Positions 10,162-34,900 of a stretch of DNA of 64,000 nt are shown piece by piece. The DNA comes from Solea solea (Eukaryota; Chordata; Actinopteri; Pleuronectiformes; Soleidae), in contig NC_081135.1 of NCBI RefSeq assembly GCF_958295425.1, positions 37,831,956 through 37,895,955 on the forward strand, read 5' to 3'. A model generated the notes under the pieces. That model saw only the letters and a list, made by a program, of their open reading frames with translations, did no database searches and was not told where the DNA came from. Every line of letters starts with the position of its first letter. Position 1 is the first letter of the stretch. The translations under genes and the position numbers were made by a program.

Positions 10162-12525
10162 ATTATTTCAAAGAATATTTATAGTTTGTTTGCTCTGTTA
10201 CAAAAGCAGTTTTAAAATCCTGGATAAAGAAACATATTCCTGGAATAGTTTAAATATACATAATTACACATATATATATCCAGCGGATTCAGAGACTAAA
10301 ATTACTCGCCAAAGTTCTACCTGTGTCGTTCTTTTGATTCTTTTTCCTACAGAGAAACAAGGCATCCAGTGGTAAATAAATGTTTACAAAGCTAAGGTGC
10401 GAAGTCCAGGTATTTTACATCTAATAATTCTGTACAGTGCCTTGAATATGAGGCCGGTGAAAGAAATAAAGACAGGTCTGGATTAGGTTTTTTCTCTATG
10501 GAGCGACTGCAACAGAACGGTCGCCTCTACCAAAGAGAGTGGAGAGAGAGAGAGAGAGAGCAAACAGCGTGGTTAAAAAAACAAAACCAAAAAATCACGT
10601 CTCGCCTCCGTTTCTTCGCGTCAACAAAATATTTCTCAATCTTTTCCGACATGTTTGTTCTTTTTTTTTTTTACATTACAAACGAAAAAAGCCCAGACAC
10701 AAACAATCATCTGTGAAACCACGTGAATTACACACATACGTACGATGCCTTCGATAAGAAAAGTACACGCAATATTATTGACTGTTGAGAAACTTAAAAG
10801 TGACAGTTCAGGGTTTGTTTGTTTTTTTTGAAGCATAGTTGAATGATTGTGCTGTGAGCGCCCCCTGCTGCTGAGAAACAGCTAATAAAATCTACATAAG
10901 GTTAAGTCTGCAATACCAGAATAAGAATATGTTACTGTTGGACAGTGTTTTGGTTTTTTTGCCTGGGAAACTGAAGTTAGTGCCATGTTCTAAACCACTC
11001 ACTCTCCTACACCAAACCCCAGAGAAAAAATCAGCGATCGTAAACCTTAACCTTAATTAACTTGATCAGTTTGAGAGTGTGAGCTGTAAAACAAAAACCC
11101 TGAACTATCACTTTAAAGTAAACTCCTTAAAGATTCTGCTTAAGGAAAGAAACAGAAGAGATGAAACCATCACGTCAGATTAATAAACACACAACAAGAT
11201 CAACTACCGGTTTCTTAGTTCACCCTAAAATCTGGCGATATTTGCAGGGAAAGAAAAAAAAAATCAGTGTCGTTTTATACAAGAGTAGGCCTTCAGACAC
11301 ACACACACACACACACACACGAAACATCCTCAAATGCAACACAAGGCAGTTGTTGTTTTTACGTGGAAGCAACGAATGAACTATTTCCACAAATATAACT
11401 TATAATAGATGAGCCACAGCGGCAATGAATGCTGGTGAAGACAGAAAAAGGAGGAGATGGAGAAGGAGGACTCTTTATGACTCTAAGTGCTGACTCTGCA
11501 GGAACCACAAGCTCGTCATGTGACACCAGCCCACAGTGTTTGGACCTTTCAGTGCGCACGGCACCGAGGGACGGAGAGATTGTAACCGCCATCGCGGGAA
11601 TTCACCTGCACAAGAGGGTAGATTTGTTTGACGGGAGCAAAACGGTGTTAAGTTTCCAAACGTCTCTCCTGACAGACACCGGAAAAAAGAGACTCGAGGC
11701 TCTTATTGTACCAAAAAAACGGGGATCAACATGGGGTGAGAAAATTAGACATTTTCTTTAAATTTGTCATCACTTTTCAGTTTGGTTTGGTGAATATAAA
11801 CAATCTCAGTTCAGTTCCCTTTTTACTGTCGGGTGGTCACGTGTCCAAACTACATCTGATATATATGTAGGCGCTTAAGTTTCAGCGCATTCAAATAATA
11901 AGAAACAACAACGACGTGTTTTTGTGTTTTTGGTTCACAGGAAGTGCATCATCGTTTTTGTCGTCAGTCTAAACACAAACAGACAAAGTCAGAGTAGTAA
12001 GAGTCGCAGAGTGAGAGCAGCTCGGTTTTCCCTGCGTCGCCTTCTGAATGTCTTTCAATTTTGGAAATATTCTGTGTGAAATTACGACATTTCACACCTC
12101 GGCTGCTGCTAACGTGCTGTTTTTGATGCAGTGAGCGAAGAAAAGAGGCGGGGACAAGTGTCTCGGGGCGTTGCCGACGCGTGAAATAACTGTGAAAGAG
12201 TGTGACGTGGGAGGAGCTGTGTGCTGGGACTCATTTCCATTAACTCACGCCTCATCGACTGCACTGATGGGGGGGGCAGGAAAGGCGGCCGGGCAGAAGA
12301 CGTAGAGGATGGGAGCAAATCCAAACCCCCCTGTCAACCTGCCATCTGACAACCCATCCGCCTGCCCACCGCGCGCCACACTCAGGCTCTCACACAGACA
12401 CACACACACAGCAGACCTGCGGCATCAACACACACCTCGGTTACTTCCACACTGTGGTGTGTTCAGTCCAGCTCCACACACACACACACAGGACAGGAAT
12501 GGTCCCACACAAACACAAAGACACA

Positions 12526-12528
<3 letters not shown>

Positions 12529-12571
<43 letters not shown>
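12529..12571. repeat. (CA)n microsatellite downstream of stam2
   Basis: About 21 CA units flanked by imperfect CACAGA units, beginning about 95 bp past the stam2 stop and so probably in its 3' UTR. Confidence 0.85.
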
Positions 12572-12576
<5 letters not shown>

Positions 12577-12664
12577 ACAGACACAGACACACAGTACAAA
12601 CAGAACGAGCCTGTGAAACATGAGAAGTGAGCGTTAGTGTCAGGTCTGCTGTCGCCGCTCACTC

Positions 12665-24457
<11,793 letters not shown>

Positions 24458-25912
24458 GGCGACGATTTCAAGAGGCGATATCTGTGTAAATGTGAGTGTT
24501 TTTGCTCCGCAGACGAAGGCTAAACCTAAACAAATATCTCTTCCTTGTCCATTAAACCTGCACCAGTTGCTCTTCCGGAAACGTAGCTGCCCTCAAATAT
24601 GCCTGAACGTTAATCTTCAAAGTCAGAACAGGCAAACAGGTGAATATACATACATATATAAAGATATAGATATATATATAAAGATATTATTATTTTTGGA
24701 TGCTTTGAATTATCTGGTTGATTCTTTAAACATTGGAAATGCATCACGTTTACGTGATTTCACGAAAACATTCTACACAACACTGAGAATAACTAGAGAC
24801 GCTCTCTGTTTTTTTGTTTTTTTTTACCAGTGAAATACTGACATTTAGTGGTGGGAATAGAAACGTGCAAATGTGCTATTTAGCATCTCATAATTGTAAC
24901 TTATTACGTAGTAACTCATATTGATGACATAATATCTCATAATTGTGACTTATTACGTAGTAACTCATATTGATGACATAATATCTCATAATTGTGACTT
25001 ATTATGCCTTAGTATCTCAAAATTGTGACTTAATATGCCTTAGTATCTCATAAATTTGACTTAGTATCTCATATATATGACTTAGTATCTCATACTTGTG
25101 ACTTATTATGACTTAGTAACGAATTATTATGCCTTGGGTGTGCATTCTTTTCCCCCCCATGTGGTGAAAACCATACATTTCCTATGAGAGATTTAGGTAG
25201 ATTTGTAAGTCTTCTTTTTTTTCTTTTTAAAGCATAAACAATTATTCATCCTGTGCCAATGGCCAAATATATGGTAGATATAATGTATTATTATTCTCAC
25301 ATTTAAGAAACACCAAAAAATGTGTGTATGTAAATACATTTTAATGTGTTTAATGTTAATATACAGTATTTCAGTAGTTGAATTCGTGTTTAAAGGGAGC
25401 AGTTTCTAACCTCCAAATATTGAGATAAAAATAATATAATATATAGGGGGTAAAAAGAACATATATATGACAAAAATCAGAGGTTATTGTTTTGAGTGTT
25501 ATGTATGTAGTACAAGAGGCGTCCTTTAGAGGGCGTTCTCAAAGAATGTCTCTTTTCAGTCGGATTGCCAAAGATTAAAAATGTACGGCAAGATAGTTCA
25601 AGCCCTACGTGCGCTATTAAAATCGGCGACACCCGTAGATAAGACCACTTAAAATGTATTAACTTGCAAATATACATTTAAAATACGTTATTTTTTAATC
25701 AACAACATTAAAAATCCCAAACGTTATGTTTTAAACGTGACAGAAGAGTAAAAATCGCCTGGAAGCAAGCGAAGGCGGAACTGCGGAAGTCGGAACCCTC
25801 TCACCGTCAGTACGACACTTCCGTGTGTAACCTCCACTGTAAACCTGACAGCCAGCCGCCGTTGTCCCTGGGAGCAGAGAGAGCGAGCGAGCGAGCACCG
25901 AGGGTTGCAGTC
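24458..25912. promoter_or_regulatory. Divergent stam2/hacd2 promoter interval
   Basis: 1,455 bp separate the two start codons. Close to stam2 there is a palindromic ETS-like CTTCCGGAA at 24572-24580. Close to hacd2 there are GCGGAAGT at 25783-25790 and ACTTCCG at 25817-25823, followed by a CpG-rich, GAGCGAGCGAGC-containing leader. No TATA box was seen on either side, consistent with housekeeping-type initiation. A minisatellite fills 24886-25135 in between. The promoter role is inferred from position and motifs. Confidence 0.6.
24886..25135. repeat. 49-bp minisatellite between the divergent promoters
   Basis: CTCATAATTGT(A/G)ACTTAT followed by TACGTAGTAACTCATATTGA repeats with a 49-bp period at 24887, 24936 and 24985. 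It then decays into shorter CTCATAATTGTGACTTA / TTATGCCTTAGTAT units to about 25135. Confidence 0.85.
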
Positions 25913-27438
25913 ATGTCGACAGCGGCTGCGGGGACCGGCAGGGCAGTGCACAGCGATGCGGCCCCGAAGAAGAAGAAGGGACCCGGGGCTCTAGCTACGG
26001 CCTACCTGGTCATTTATAACGTTGTTATGACAGCGGGGTACGTACGTAACCTGTTCCCTCGTGCTAGCGCTGCTGTGGTGATACAGTGTGTGTGTGTGTG
26101 TCTCTCGAGACAGACAAAATAATCGGAGCGATATTAATCGGTTTTAATAAACAGTGCAATATCGGGGCTCATTAATCGACTAATCTTAATGTATCCAATT
26201 ATCGGTATTAGCTAGCAGTGCTGCTAGCATGCTGTGTTGTGAGATTACGTTTGAACGAGGTCGACGGTTAAATCAGATTAACACCTGATCTGATTGACGG
26301 TCGCCACAGAACCAGATTTACCGACCACAGCGCCGCCGAAACTGTCGATTAATCGACTAGAAATGTAACATTTTGACACTTGGTTTAGTAGTTTGACGAC
26401 TTATCTGCGTGTTCTGAAATGTAAATATAATCTTGTTCGTTTTCAACTCTGTATATGTGGGAATTTAACCGGATTACCGGAATTGTCTTCAGTCTTTGGA
26501 CAAAACGAGAGATTTGAGGAAAACTAGCCACACGTTTCAGAAAAGTTAGCACACTTTCAAGAATTTTGATGTGTGTGTGTGTGTGTGTGTGTTTTCATCC
26601 ACTGTCAGTGGAGTCAATTCACAAGATTAACCAGTAGGGTGCGCTAAAGTAGAGGTAGACTGATTACTGGGTTATTGTGTGGCTGATACTGATGTTTAGA
26701 AATATATTTAAAAGAGTAAGGGCTACAAAAAGACAAACAAATAATAACCAGGAGTCTCACTTTAATCTCGGAATACTCTGGAAAAAAGTCTAAATTCTGA
26801 GATTAAATTTGGAATGAGATTAAAGCCAGAATTTTGAGAATAAAGTTGAGTATATAGTTGTTTTTCATACATATTGGTAGACCGTTTGGCCAATTCTACA
26901 CCATTACGCCATTAAATTTAAGTGTATTTAACAACAAATATTATCTGTGTTTTGAGAACACGCCCACTTCACCATCTCCGTGACCTACTTACGTAGATAG
27001 AAAGTATTTATCACGGACTATGAACTGACAAATCTCTGTGTGTGTGTGTGTGTGTGTGTGTGTCTGTGTGTGTGTTTTATTGTGCCACTTTCCAAACTGT
27101 TGCACAACTGAACGCTGGCTGTTTTGTCACCGTTCAACCAGTTTGGTCACATTGTGTCCCACTCACTGTGGACGGGTCACACAGTGTGAGCTTTGTCTCT
27201 GTGTGTGTGTGTGTTACTGTATACATGCAGAAACTACACTCTTTGGCCCTTTTTAAAATCAGAACCAGTGACTTTCTTCAGTCTGTGTGAAGTGAAACTC
27301 TGCTGACCTTTGACCTCCCTGTGTCGGCAGACGAGCTAAACCTGATCGGTGTGGAAAAACATGAAATTACTTTAATCATTTAGTGCATTAACAAATTCAC
27401 AATTAACAGTAATTCTTCCAACATTTGTTGACAGTAAA

Positions 27439-27500
<62 letters not shown>

Positions 27501-29600
27501 CACATACATACATACATACATACATATTATCCATGAAAAAACAAGTTTACTTTTAGACTTAAATCAGAGTTTTAGATCTAACTTTATTATTTATTTATTG
27601 TCCTTTATTTAGTCTATATTTATGATTCTTATTCATTTTACCTGCTAAAACATGAGTATTTAACACGTTTATATGTATCAAATGTTCTTATCTACACACA
27701 TGTGCTTGTATATATATACTGTATCTATAAGCATATTTACATGCGTGTGTATATGCAGTATTTTCCTCCACTTAAAGGGAGATTAAAATTCTGTACTTGT
27801 TCTGACTTCTTGATTTAACGTTCATAACAATAATCTAATCTCATTTAAATTGAACCTTGACTGAAATGAATACATTTACTAGTGTGTAAAATTAACAATT
27901 ATTCCTCACATCTATCTTTAAAATAACCAAATTATAAACTATGTTTTAAAAAAAGTGAATGTCGAGTTGAAGATTTCATTAGTTTTTCTTACATTTTGAT
28001 ACTTGAAACTTTTAAAAATCCAATATCAGAGGATTTATCTTCTAAAAAAAAGCTAGATTTGTAATTTATAAAATAAAAGTATATACTTTTTGTCATGTTT
28101 TCTGTCAGTGACTGTAAAGTAAATAATCTGGGCACGAGAGAAGATTGTTAATCTGTGAGTTTGTCCTGAATGGTCATGTGACTCTTCTTCTTCTTCTTCC
28201 TGTTCCTGTCGTGTGCAGGTGGCTGGTGATCGCCGTGGGTTTGGCTCGAGCGTACGTGGCCAGAGGAAGTTACCACGGTCTGTATTACTCCATCGAGAAA
28301 CCGCTCAAGTTCTTCCAGACTGGAGCTTTACTGGAGGTGAGATTAACACACGCAGAGATTAACACATCATTCATTCAATACTGAACATCTGCACACGTGT
28401 GCTTGTGTCCTAAAGTCCTCAGCTCAGTCTTTAAATAGAGGCCATTTCCTGTTTCCTCTGCACAAATCTCACGAGATTATGTATCCCACGATAATCTGGC
28501 GTGACAAGTTAAACAGCTGAATTTACTCAATTGCTTTTATCGTCTGGGATGTTGATGTAAATCATAAGAGAATTAATAATTGATCTTTTCTTGTTTTTTA
28601 CAGATACTTCACTGTGCTGCCGGTGAGTCCTTTAAAACACTCACATTATTATTATTATTATTATTATGGGAATAAACGTCCTCACACACAGTTTTTAAGT
28701 TTTTATCAGATTTAATAAATAAAAGGCAACAATAATCCACGACTTAAAGGTCCAGTGTGTTTTATAAAAGGTTATAATCACACACTTGTAGGAATTGTTG
28801 TTTTTATGATGTAGATCACAAGCTGGATTGTTTAATCTGATTTTTAAATTCCTTTAATTTTACATTCACATGTAAAGTTTATTATTTAAAGAATAATAAT
28901 AATAGCTAAAGTATTCATCTTTGCAAAGTTTACAACTTGTAACTTGTAAGTTTGTGTTAATACAAACTGAATTTATTTTAAGGTAATATTTACAAAAGCT
29001 TAAGAAACAGTGGTTCCCAAATACTGGGTCGGGACCCACGGATGGGTCGCGGGAAATCTGCTTTTGGGTCCCCAAACAAATGAGTTCAGATTATTCTGTG
29101 TTTGTTTTAATTAAAAAGAATAAAATGAAGTTTCCCGGCTGTAAAGTAGTCGCTCCGTTCTACGCAAATATTAAACCTTTGTAACGTGACAATAGAAGAG
29201 AAAGAAATGATTGTGAAGCTTTAAACTGCAGCTCACGTCTTTATTTGAACTCTTCAAACTAAAGAAAATGAGACGACAAATACAAACAAACGTGTCTCGT
29301 GTCTCAGGGATCGTCCCGTCGTCTGTGGTTCTGACCGGATTCCAGGTCATGTCCCGGGTTTTCCTCACCTGGGCCGTCACACACAGCGTCAGGGAGGTAA
29401 GAACGCGCTTATTTAACCACCATTATTAGTATTATAAGTATTATTTTTAAAGATTAGTATTATAATGATGTACTGTTTGCACAGATTGGATTAGATTGGA
29501 GAACGAGTTTAAACGTGTAAGTAACGTCAGACGTTTGCAGGGTTTTTAAAAACAAGTGTTGGTTTTCTGTTTGTTGTTGATGCTCTGGCATTTTTATATA

Positions 29601-29647
<47 letters not shown>

Positions 29648-30712
29648 TGTGTGCGTGCGTGTGTGTGTGGCACGTGTTTGCTGATATGAAGCAGAATTAT
29701 CAATTATTTAGCCAGTTTTCTGTTTTCCTTTGATAAAACGCGACAGTTTAATTACAACATTATACAAAATAATCTCTTAAATGAAGGATCGGCTGTGTAA
29801 GAACCAGTGACCTCTAATGGTGAGACTGCAGATTACAATAATAAATAACAAACTCCAGCACATGAGAGTTAGTCAAAGTCATGCACTCTTCACAGTGTGT
29901 TGAGCCGAGAGCCGCAGCTAACGTGATGCATTCAGTGACCCTGGTAAATTTCTTTTTTTTCTTCAGTTTTCTATCTTTTTTTAAAATGGAAAAGTTGCAT
30001 TAACTAACATTTTATAATCAAACAACTAGGACTACATCAATGAATTATCAATCGCTATATCACTATTTTGATAATGAGTCATTTTCAGTGTTTCATTTCA
30101 GATTTTTAAATGTGAATATTTCTGGTTTCTTTCTTCACAACAATAGAAATTTCAGTTTTTGATATTTTACACACACACACACACACACACTATTGATCCC
30201 GTTTGCTCAGAGCAGAATCGTGGGATTAACGTCTCGACCTCCGTCTCTGTGAGTGACGTCGTGTTTGCATCAGTTTGTTTTACACTAACACGTGAGGATG
30301 ACGGTGACTGCGGTGCCTTCAGTGTCTGACCTCTGACCTCTGACCTCAAACAGCATGATTCTGCAGCATGAGTCCTCGCCGCTTTGTCCTCCCTTCACTT
30401 CCTTTCACTTTCACGTGCAGGTGCAGAGCGAGGACAGCGTCCTGCTCTTCGTCGCGGCGTGGACCGTCACGGAAATCATCCGCTACTCCTTCTACACCTT
30501 CAGCCTCCTCAACCACCTGCCGTACCTCATCAAATGGGCGAGGTACGACGAGACTCCTCCCCCCTCTGTCCCTCATGAGCAGCTGGAAACACCGACGTTA
30601 ACTCAAACACAAACACGTTCATTCATTCATTCATAGGTCTTAGTTGTGATGATTAAGGTTAAGTTAAGGGGTTTCGTGAATGTATTACGTCTACGATGTG
30701 TCCTCACTAAGA

Positions 30713-30753
<41 letters not shown>

Positions 30754-31655
30754 GCAGATACACCTTCTTCATCGTGCTGTATCCCATGGGCGTGACGGGC
30801 GAGCTGCTGACGATCTACGCGGCGCTGCCGTACGTTCAGAAGACCGGACTCTACTCCATCACTCTGCCCAACAAGTACAACTTCTCCTTCGACTACCACT
30901 CCTTCCTCATCCTCGTCATGATCTCCTACATCCCCCGTAAGTTTCAAAACATCTTCCTACGGAGGAAAGAAACCAGGAGATGTTCAAACTAAACCCTTAA
31001 ACCACGGTTTTTCACAGTTTTGTGGAGGAAACCTTTTTAAACGTCAGGGTTTATTCACACTTTAAGAAGCAGAAATAAATCACAACTTGTTTTAATCATT
31101 AAACAATTAATAGTCAACTATTGTGATTATTGATTAATCAGTTTGAGTGTTTGCTTTTGTGATGTTTCGGCTTCTTAAATATGAATATTTTTGGGTTTCT
31201 TTCCTCCATAAAACAAATAAACTATTAAAACTCAACCCTTTGTGTTTGTGGACAAAAAACAAGACATTTGAGAACATCGTCATTTAAAGGGTTTGACAAA
31301 CACTGATTATCAATATTTTCTGACATTTTATCGCCCAAACAAGTCATCGATTATCAGAATATTGACGATTGAGTTCATTGATCCATAATTACTGTACGTG
31401 TTTACCTTTTATTTCGTCTCCGTCTTTTTCTCCACACAAATCCGGCGTCTTATAGAACTGTGACATCATAGTTTAGAGTATTTATGAGTAGAAAAGTGCG
31501 AAAAAGCCTGAGAATGAACATTTAAAGTAGTTTGAACTCCGTGTTTTTACATTTCTCTTTGTCTGTGTCCAGTTTTCCCGCAGCTCTACTTCCACATGAT
31601 CCGACAGAGGAAGAAGGTTCTGGGTCACATAGAGGACTACAGCAAAGTGGAGTGA
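25913..31655 (+). CDS. hacd2: Very-long-chain (3R)-3-hydroxyacyl-CoA dehydratase 2, complete, 7 exons
   Basis: Exons 25913-26037, 28219-28336, 28604-28622, 29308-29396, 30421-30542, 30758-30936, 31573-31655; all GT-AG, phases close to 244 aa. The product is an ER multi-pass protein that dehydrates 3-hydroxyacyl-CoA in the third step of very-long-chain fatty acid elongation. Visible: basic [18 protein letters not shown] before the first membrane span, [38 protein letters not shown], the active-site motif YPMGVTGE with the Tyr (residue 166) and Glu (173) equivalent to the catalytic pair of yeast Phs1, and [12 protein letters not shown]. Residues such as [20 protein letters not shown] and QVMSRVFL match HACD2 rather than HACD1. 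The family has six or more spans. The ATG has G at -3; the frame is open upstream but without another ATG. Exon 3 is only 19 nt. A (GT)19 tract sits at the exon 6 acceptor. Confidence 0.95.
27038..27064. repeat. (GT)n microsatellite in hacd2 intron 1
   Basis: About 12 GT units with a flanking GTCTGTGTGTGTG extension. A second compound (GT)n(TA)n(CATA)n tract lies at about 27438-27525 in the same intron. Confidence 0.85.
29003..29092. mobile_element. hAT-like repeat fragment, third copy
   Basis: AACAGTGGTTCCCAAATACT, GGGTCGGGACCCACGGATGG, GTCGCGGG and TTTTGGGTCCCCAAAC in hacd2 intron 3. Its CAGTGGTTCCCAAA start is closer to a canonical hAT end than the copies at 6.9 and 7.7 kb. Confidence 0.6.
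29602..29668. repeat. (GT)n microsatellite in hacd2 intron 4
   Basis: About 30 GT units with a few GC/GA interruptions. Confidence 0.85.
30715..30752 (+). repeat. (GT)19 tract forming the 3' splice-site region of hacd2 exon 6
   Basis: Pure GT from 30715 to 30752, then TTGCAG-type acceptor and the exon from 30758. The usual pyrimidine tract is replaced by UG repeats in the transcript. Confidence 0.92.
31095..31388. mobile_element. Interspersed hAT-like repeat family, copy D
   Basis: In hacd2 intron 6. Words in order: GATTATTGATTAATCAGT, GGCTTCTTAAATATGAATAT, GGTTTCTTTCCTCCATAAAA, ACAAGACATTTGAGAACATC, TTTTCTGACATTTTATCGCC and TCATCGATTATCAGAATATT. A shorter copy lies at 30030-30150 in intron 4. 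Confidence 0.65.
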
Positions 31656-31907
31656 GCCGCGGCGCGTTCACACACACACACACACACACACAAACCAAAA
31701 CCACCACACGGACGACGACGTCAGCAGCAGTTTGTGACGACACTCGTCAACAAACTGCTGTTTTTTTATTTTCAGCGTTGGCTTGAAACGATGCACTGAG
31801 CCGTTGTTTTGTTTCCCTGACAAACGCGACGTCGTCGTCTTTGTTTGTTTTTGTTTGTTTTTCATTCATTTCAAGCTCAGAGTTTGACAACATTCCTGAT
31901 TTACTTC

Positions 31908-31913
31908 AATAAA
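31908..31913 (+). terminator. hacd2 polyadenylation signal
   Basis: AATAAA 253 bp after the hacd2 stop codon, followed by a TGTTT/TTGTGCTC/GTTTGTTTGTTTG-rich stretch that fits the downstream GU-rich element. Confidence 0.65.
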
Positions 31914-34900
31914 CTGTTTCCATTTTGTGCTCACGTTTGTTTGTTTGTTTTTATCCGTTTTTCTTTGTTTGTTGTCGCTAACGTTCACTTTTCTGCTCCT
32001 TTTACTGGCGACGATTGTGAGTTTTTCTCCTTTTTGTTTCGTCGCTTGTTGAAGAAAGCTGTCGATCAGAGGTCTCAAACTCGTGGCTTGTGGGCCACAT
32101 GTGGCCCGCTAATCGGTGAAACACGGCCCACAAAATTAAAATCATGTTATAATGAAACTGCCAGCAACAAAATTTCAAACTAAATACGTTTGTTAGCATT
32201 ATTTTTTTCAGTTTGGGGAAGTTTTACTTTAGTTACTAAATTCGTAATATATTATTAAAAATGCAAAACTAATATTTTTCCTCCTAATTTATTGTGCAAA
32301 TATCACCTAAAGCAAATCAGAAGTGATGAAATGGACGAGGTTTCACGTTAATACCGTTGAATATTATCAGTAGCATCTTAGCTCGAAATGCTAATCCCTT
32401 TATTAAATGTATTACATTGAACATTAAATTATGTTTTTCTTAAAAAAAAAAAAAAAAAGTTTAAATATATTTAGTTTTCTTTGTGTTTGTGACTTATTTT
32501 GCCTCATTCACATGCTTTTATTGTGAAGTGTACATCACTCTGTGTCAAAACAAATGCTTTTACTCTGAAATTCTGTGAAATATCAGATAAGGGTTGTTTT
32601 TTTCCCCCCCTCACTGGCCCTCAGGTCATTTGAGTTTAACGTTCATCTCTTTATTTATTAAAAGGTTAAGGGTTTTTAGGATTTAAGTAAAGTTGTTATT
32701 ATTAAAGAGTTCAGAGTTAACTGAACTTTAAAATACTTCTTTCAGAACATGACGATGATGATTTATCGTCAGTAGCAGCAAATTCACTAAGCTTCAGTTA
32801 CGTAGACGTAGCTACGTAGACAGAACCATATTGTAGCCACAATTCTGTCTTCGTCTGTTTTATGTTGTTAATTATAGACTTTTTAATGATACACGATTTT
32901 ATTTTACAGACTTAAATAACGGTTTATTATTTAAAAGTGTGAGAATCTGTAAATGTTGTCGTCTCTGAGGTGAATTTGACTAATGTTTAGTGCAAATGTA
33001 CCTTTAATTATATTATTTATTACCTCAAACAACAAAGTTATGTTTCGAGATGAAGTTTGAGCAAAGAAAACTGTAAAAAAACACTGGGTTAAATTTAAGT
33101 TTTTGTAAAAGTTGAGTGATTATGATGAAATTTCAGCAGAGATGTGGATTAAACTCAGCTGATTTTTGTTAGTTTATAACCATAAATCTGCTGAATCTCC
33201 GTCCTCCTGAGTGCATTTATGCGCCACTGCTGCAAATTTACGACCACTAGAGGGCAGCAGTGAACTAAAGAGCAAAGATCAGCTTTGGTGAGAAATAAGT
33301 GTCCTCAAAGTTCAGCAAGTTTGAAAAAAGTTAGAAAAACTAGACATAAAATTTTAAACTGGAGCTCAAATTAGTTCTCAAAAGTCACTTTAAGAACCGC
33401 GATAAAATAAAGGGTAAACAAACAAATAATTCTTTACGTCAATTTACTTTAAAAAAGTAAATTCTTTCTTTTTTTTAAGACAGATTTCTGGGATTAAAGT
33501 CAAAATAAAGTCATAATTCTGAGTTTAAAAATCAGAATTTTCTGACAAATTTGAATATAAATTGGAAATATTGACTAATTTGGATAAACTGACGTAAACT
33601 GTCTCTCTTATTAAACTGTGTCTTTTTGCTCAATAATCTTGTTTAACAGTCATAATCCTGAAACTCTCTTAATCTCTTTCATTCTGTAGCAAACACCAAC
33701 ATTGTTGTTGACGACTGTTGTCGAGCATGACTCTGGACTCTTGTTCATGAAAATGCAGCTCGTTGTAAAACTGCATGACAGTTGAAATCATGAATGCCTG
33801 GAAAAATAGTGATGATGACGACGACGACGACGATGAAGTGTTTTAAAAGACAAAATACAAAAGCATGGCTTATGTTACTCCACAAACGGCTCAGCTAAAT
33901 AAAGTTTTGATACAAATGTTTTGCATGAGGCAGCAGACTTTTGTACAGGTGTGAACGATGACGATATATATTTACAATAAACCTGTGACGTGGGATTCAT
34001 TATTTTTATTACATATTTTTGGCGATATTTACATTTAGATCCACCTGCTGCTTAGCTGTTACCATCTTCAATGGTGGGTCCCATGTTGAATTTAAATTGC
34101 CACAAGATCTGTAATCTGGATTAGATCTGGATGATACTTGGTATTTTGGTAGATTGTCTGATCCTGCATACATGTACCACATTTCGTTAAAATACAATAA
34201 GTTTTGACAGAGATATTTAAGTTTGCTTTAGAGTTTTGCCCATTGAAAAAGAATGGGATTTCTTGAAAGTTTGATGATGTTTTGTGACGTCATCAGTGGG
34301 CGGATTCTTACCAAAATTGAATGGCAACATACTTGGGTGATGAACTATCCATCACAAAAAATTCACATTGATCCGTGAAAAAACTGTAGACAGGAAGTTG
34401 CTAACAGAAGGAAAAACTTACAGTGGTTTTGTCTCCACTTAAAAAGCAGCTGTTTCAATCCATTCAAATTCTTTCCAGCCTCATAGCAAACCAGGAATTC
34501 ATAAACATGGTTTGAAAACAGCGTCCTTCGACCTTTTGTCCACCCAATCATTTTAATATTTAATCTGTGAATTGGAGAAATAAACGTTACTAAATTTTAA
34601 GAAATTCCCTCAAAAAATGTGATTTCTAAAAAGGCAGAGCAACCTTGGCTTTTGACCGCCAAATTCTCATCAGGTCGTCTTTGATTCCAAGTGAACGTTT
34701 GTGCAATTCAATGTCCAATTACATGTGGTCTCAATTAACTACAGTCACAAAAGCATGAGGTCACCATGACCTTGACCTATAATGACTCAAATTTGTAATA
34801 ATCTCACTTCATCCTTAAAATCTTCCAAATCAAAGTTGGTTCAAAATTTTAAACTCGCCAATATGTTGTCTGCGTATGTGTAAGTATGATGAAAAATTAG

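Larger units (their letters stand above)
8613..12664. other. Interval between cacnb4 and stam2, probably including the stam2 3' UTR
   Basis: No further coding exon was recognised. Just right of the cacnb4 exon are CTC/CTT and CAC/CAT triplet tracts (8861-8930). A repeat-family copy occupies about 9185-9445. A partial copy of the palindromic element lies at about 10990-11030, a (CA)n at 11296-11320 and a (CA)n at 12529-12571. Reading leftward from the stam2 stop, the first AATAAA on the minus strand that I found is at 10161-10156. That would imply a 3' UTR of about 2.5 kb, plausible but unproven. Confidence 0.45.

Noticed and set aside
12309..12623. Open frame rich in His-Thr repeats near the stam2 3' end
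   Set aside because: It is a translation of (CA)n microsatellite on both strands; similar His-Thr or Cys-Val frames occur at every CA/GT tract in the window.
25823..25912. In-frame extension of hacd2 upstream of the chosen start
   Set aside because: The frame is open but the upstream codon is GTG, not ATG. The ATG at 25913 has an adequate context and matches the family N-terminus.
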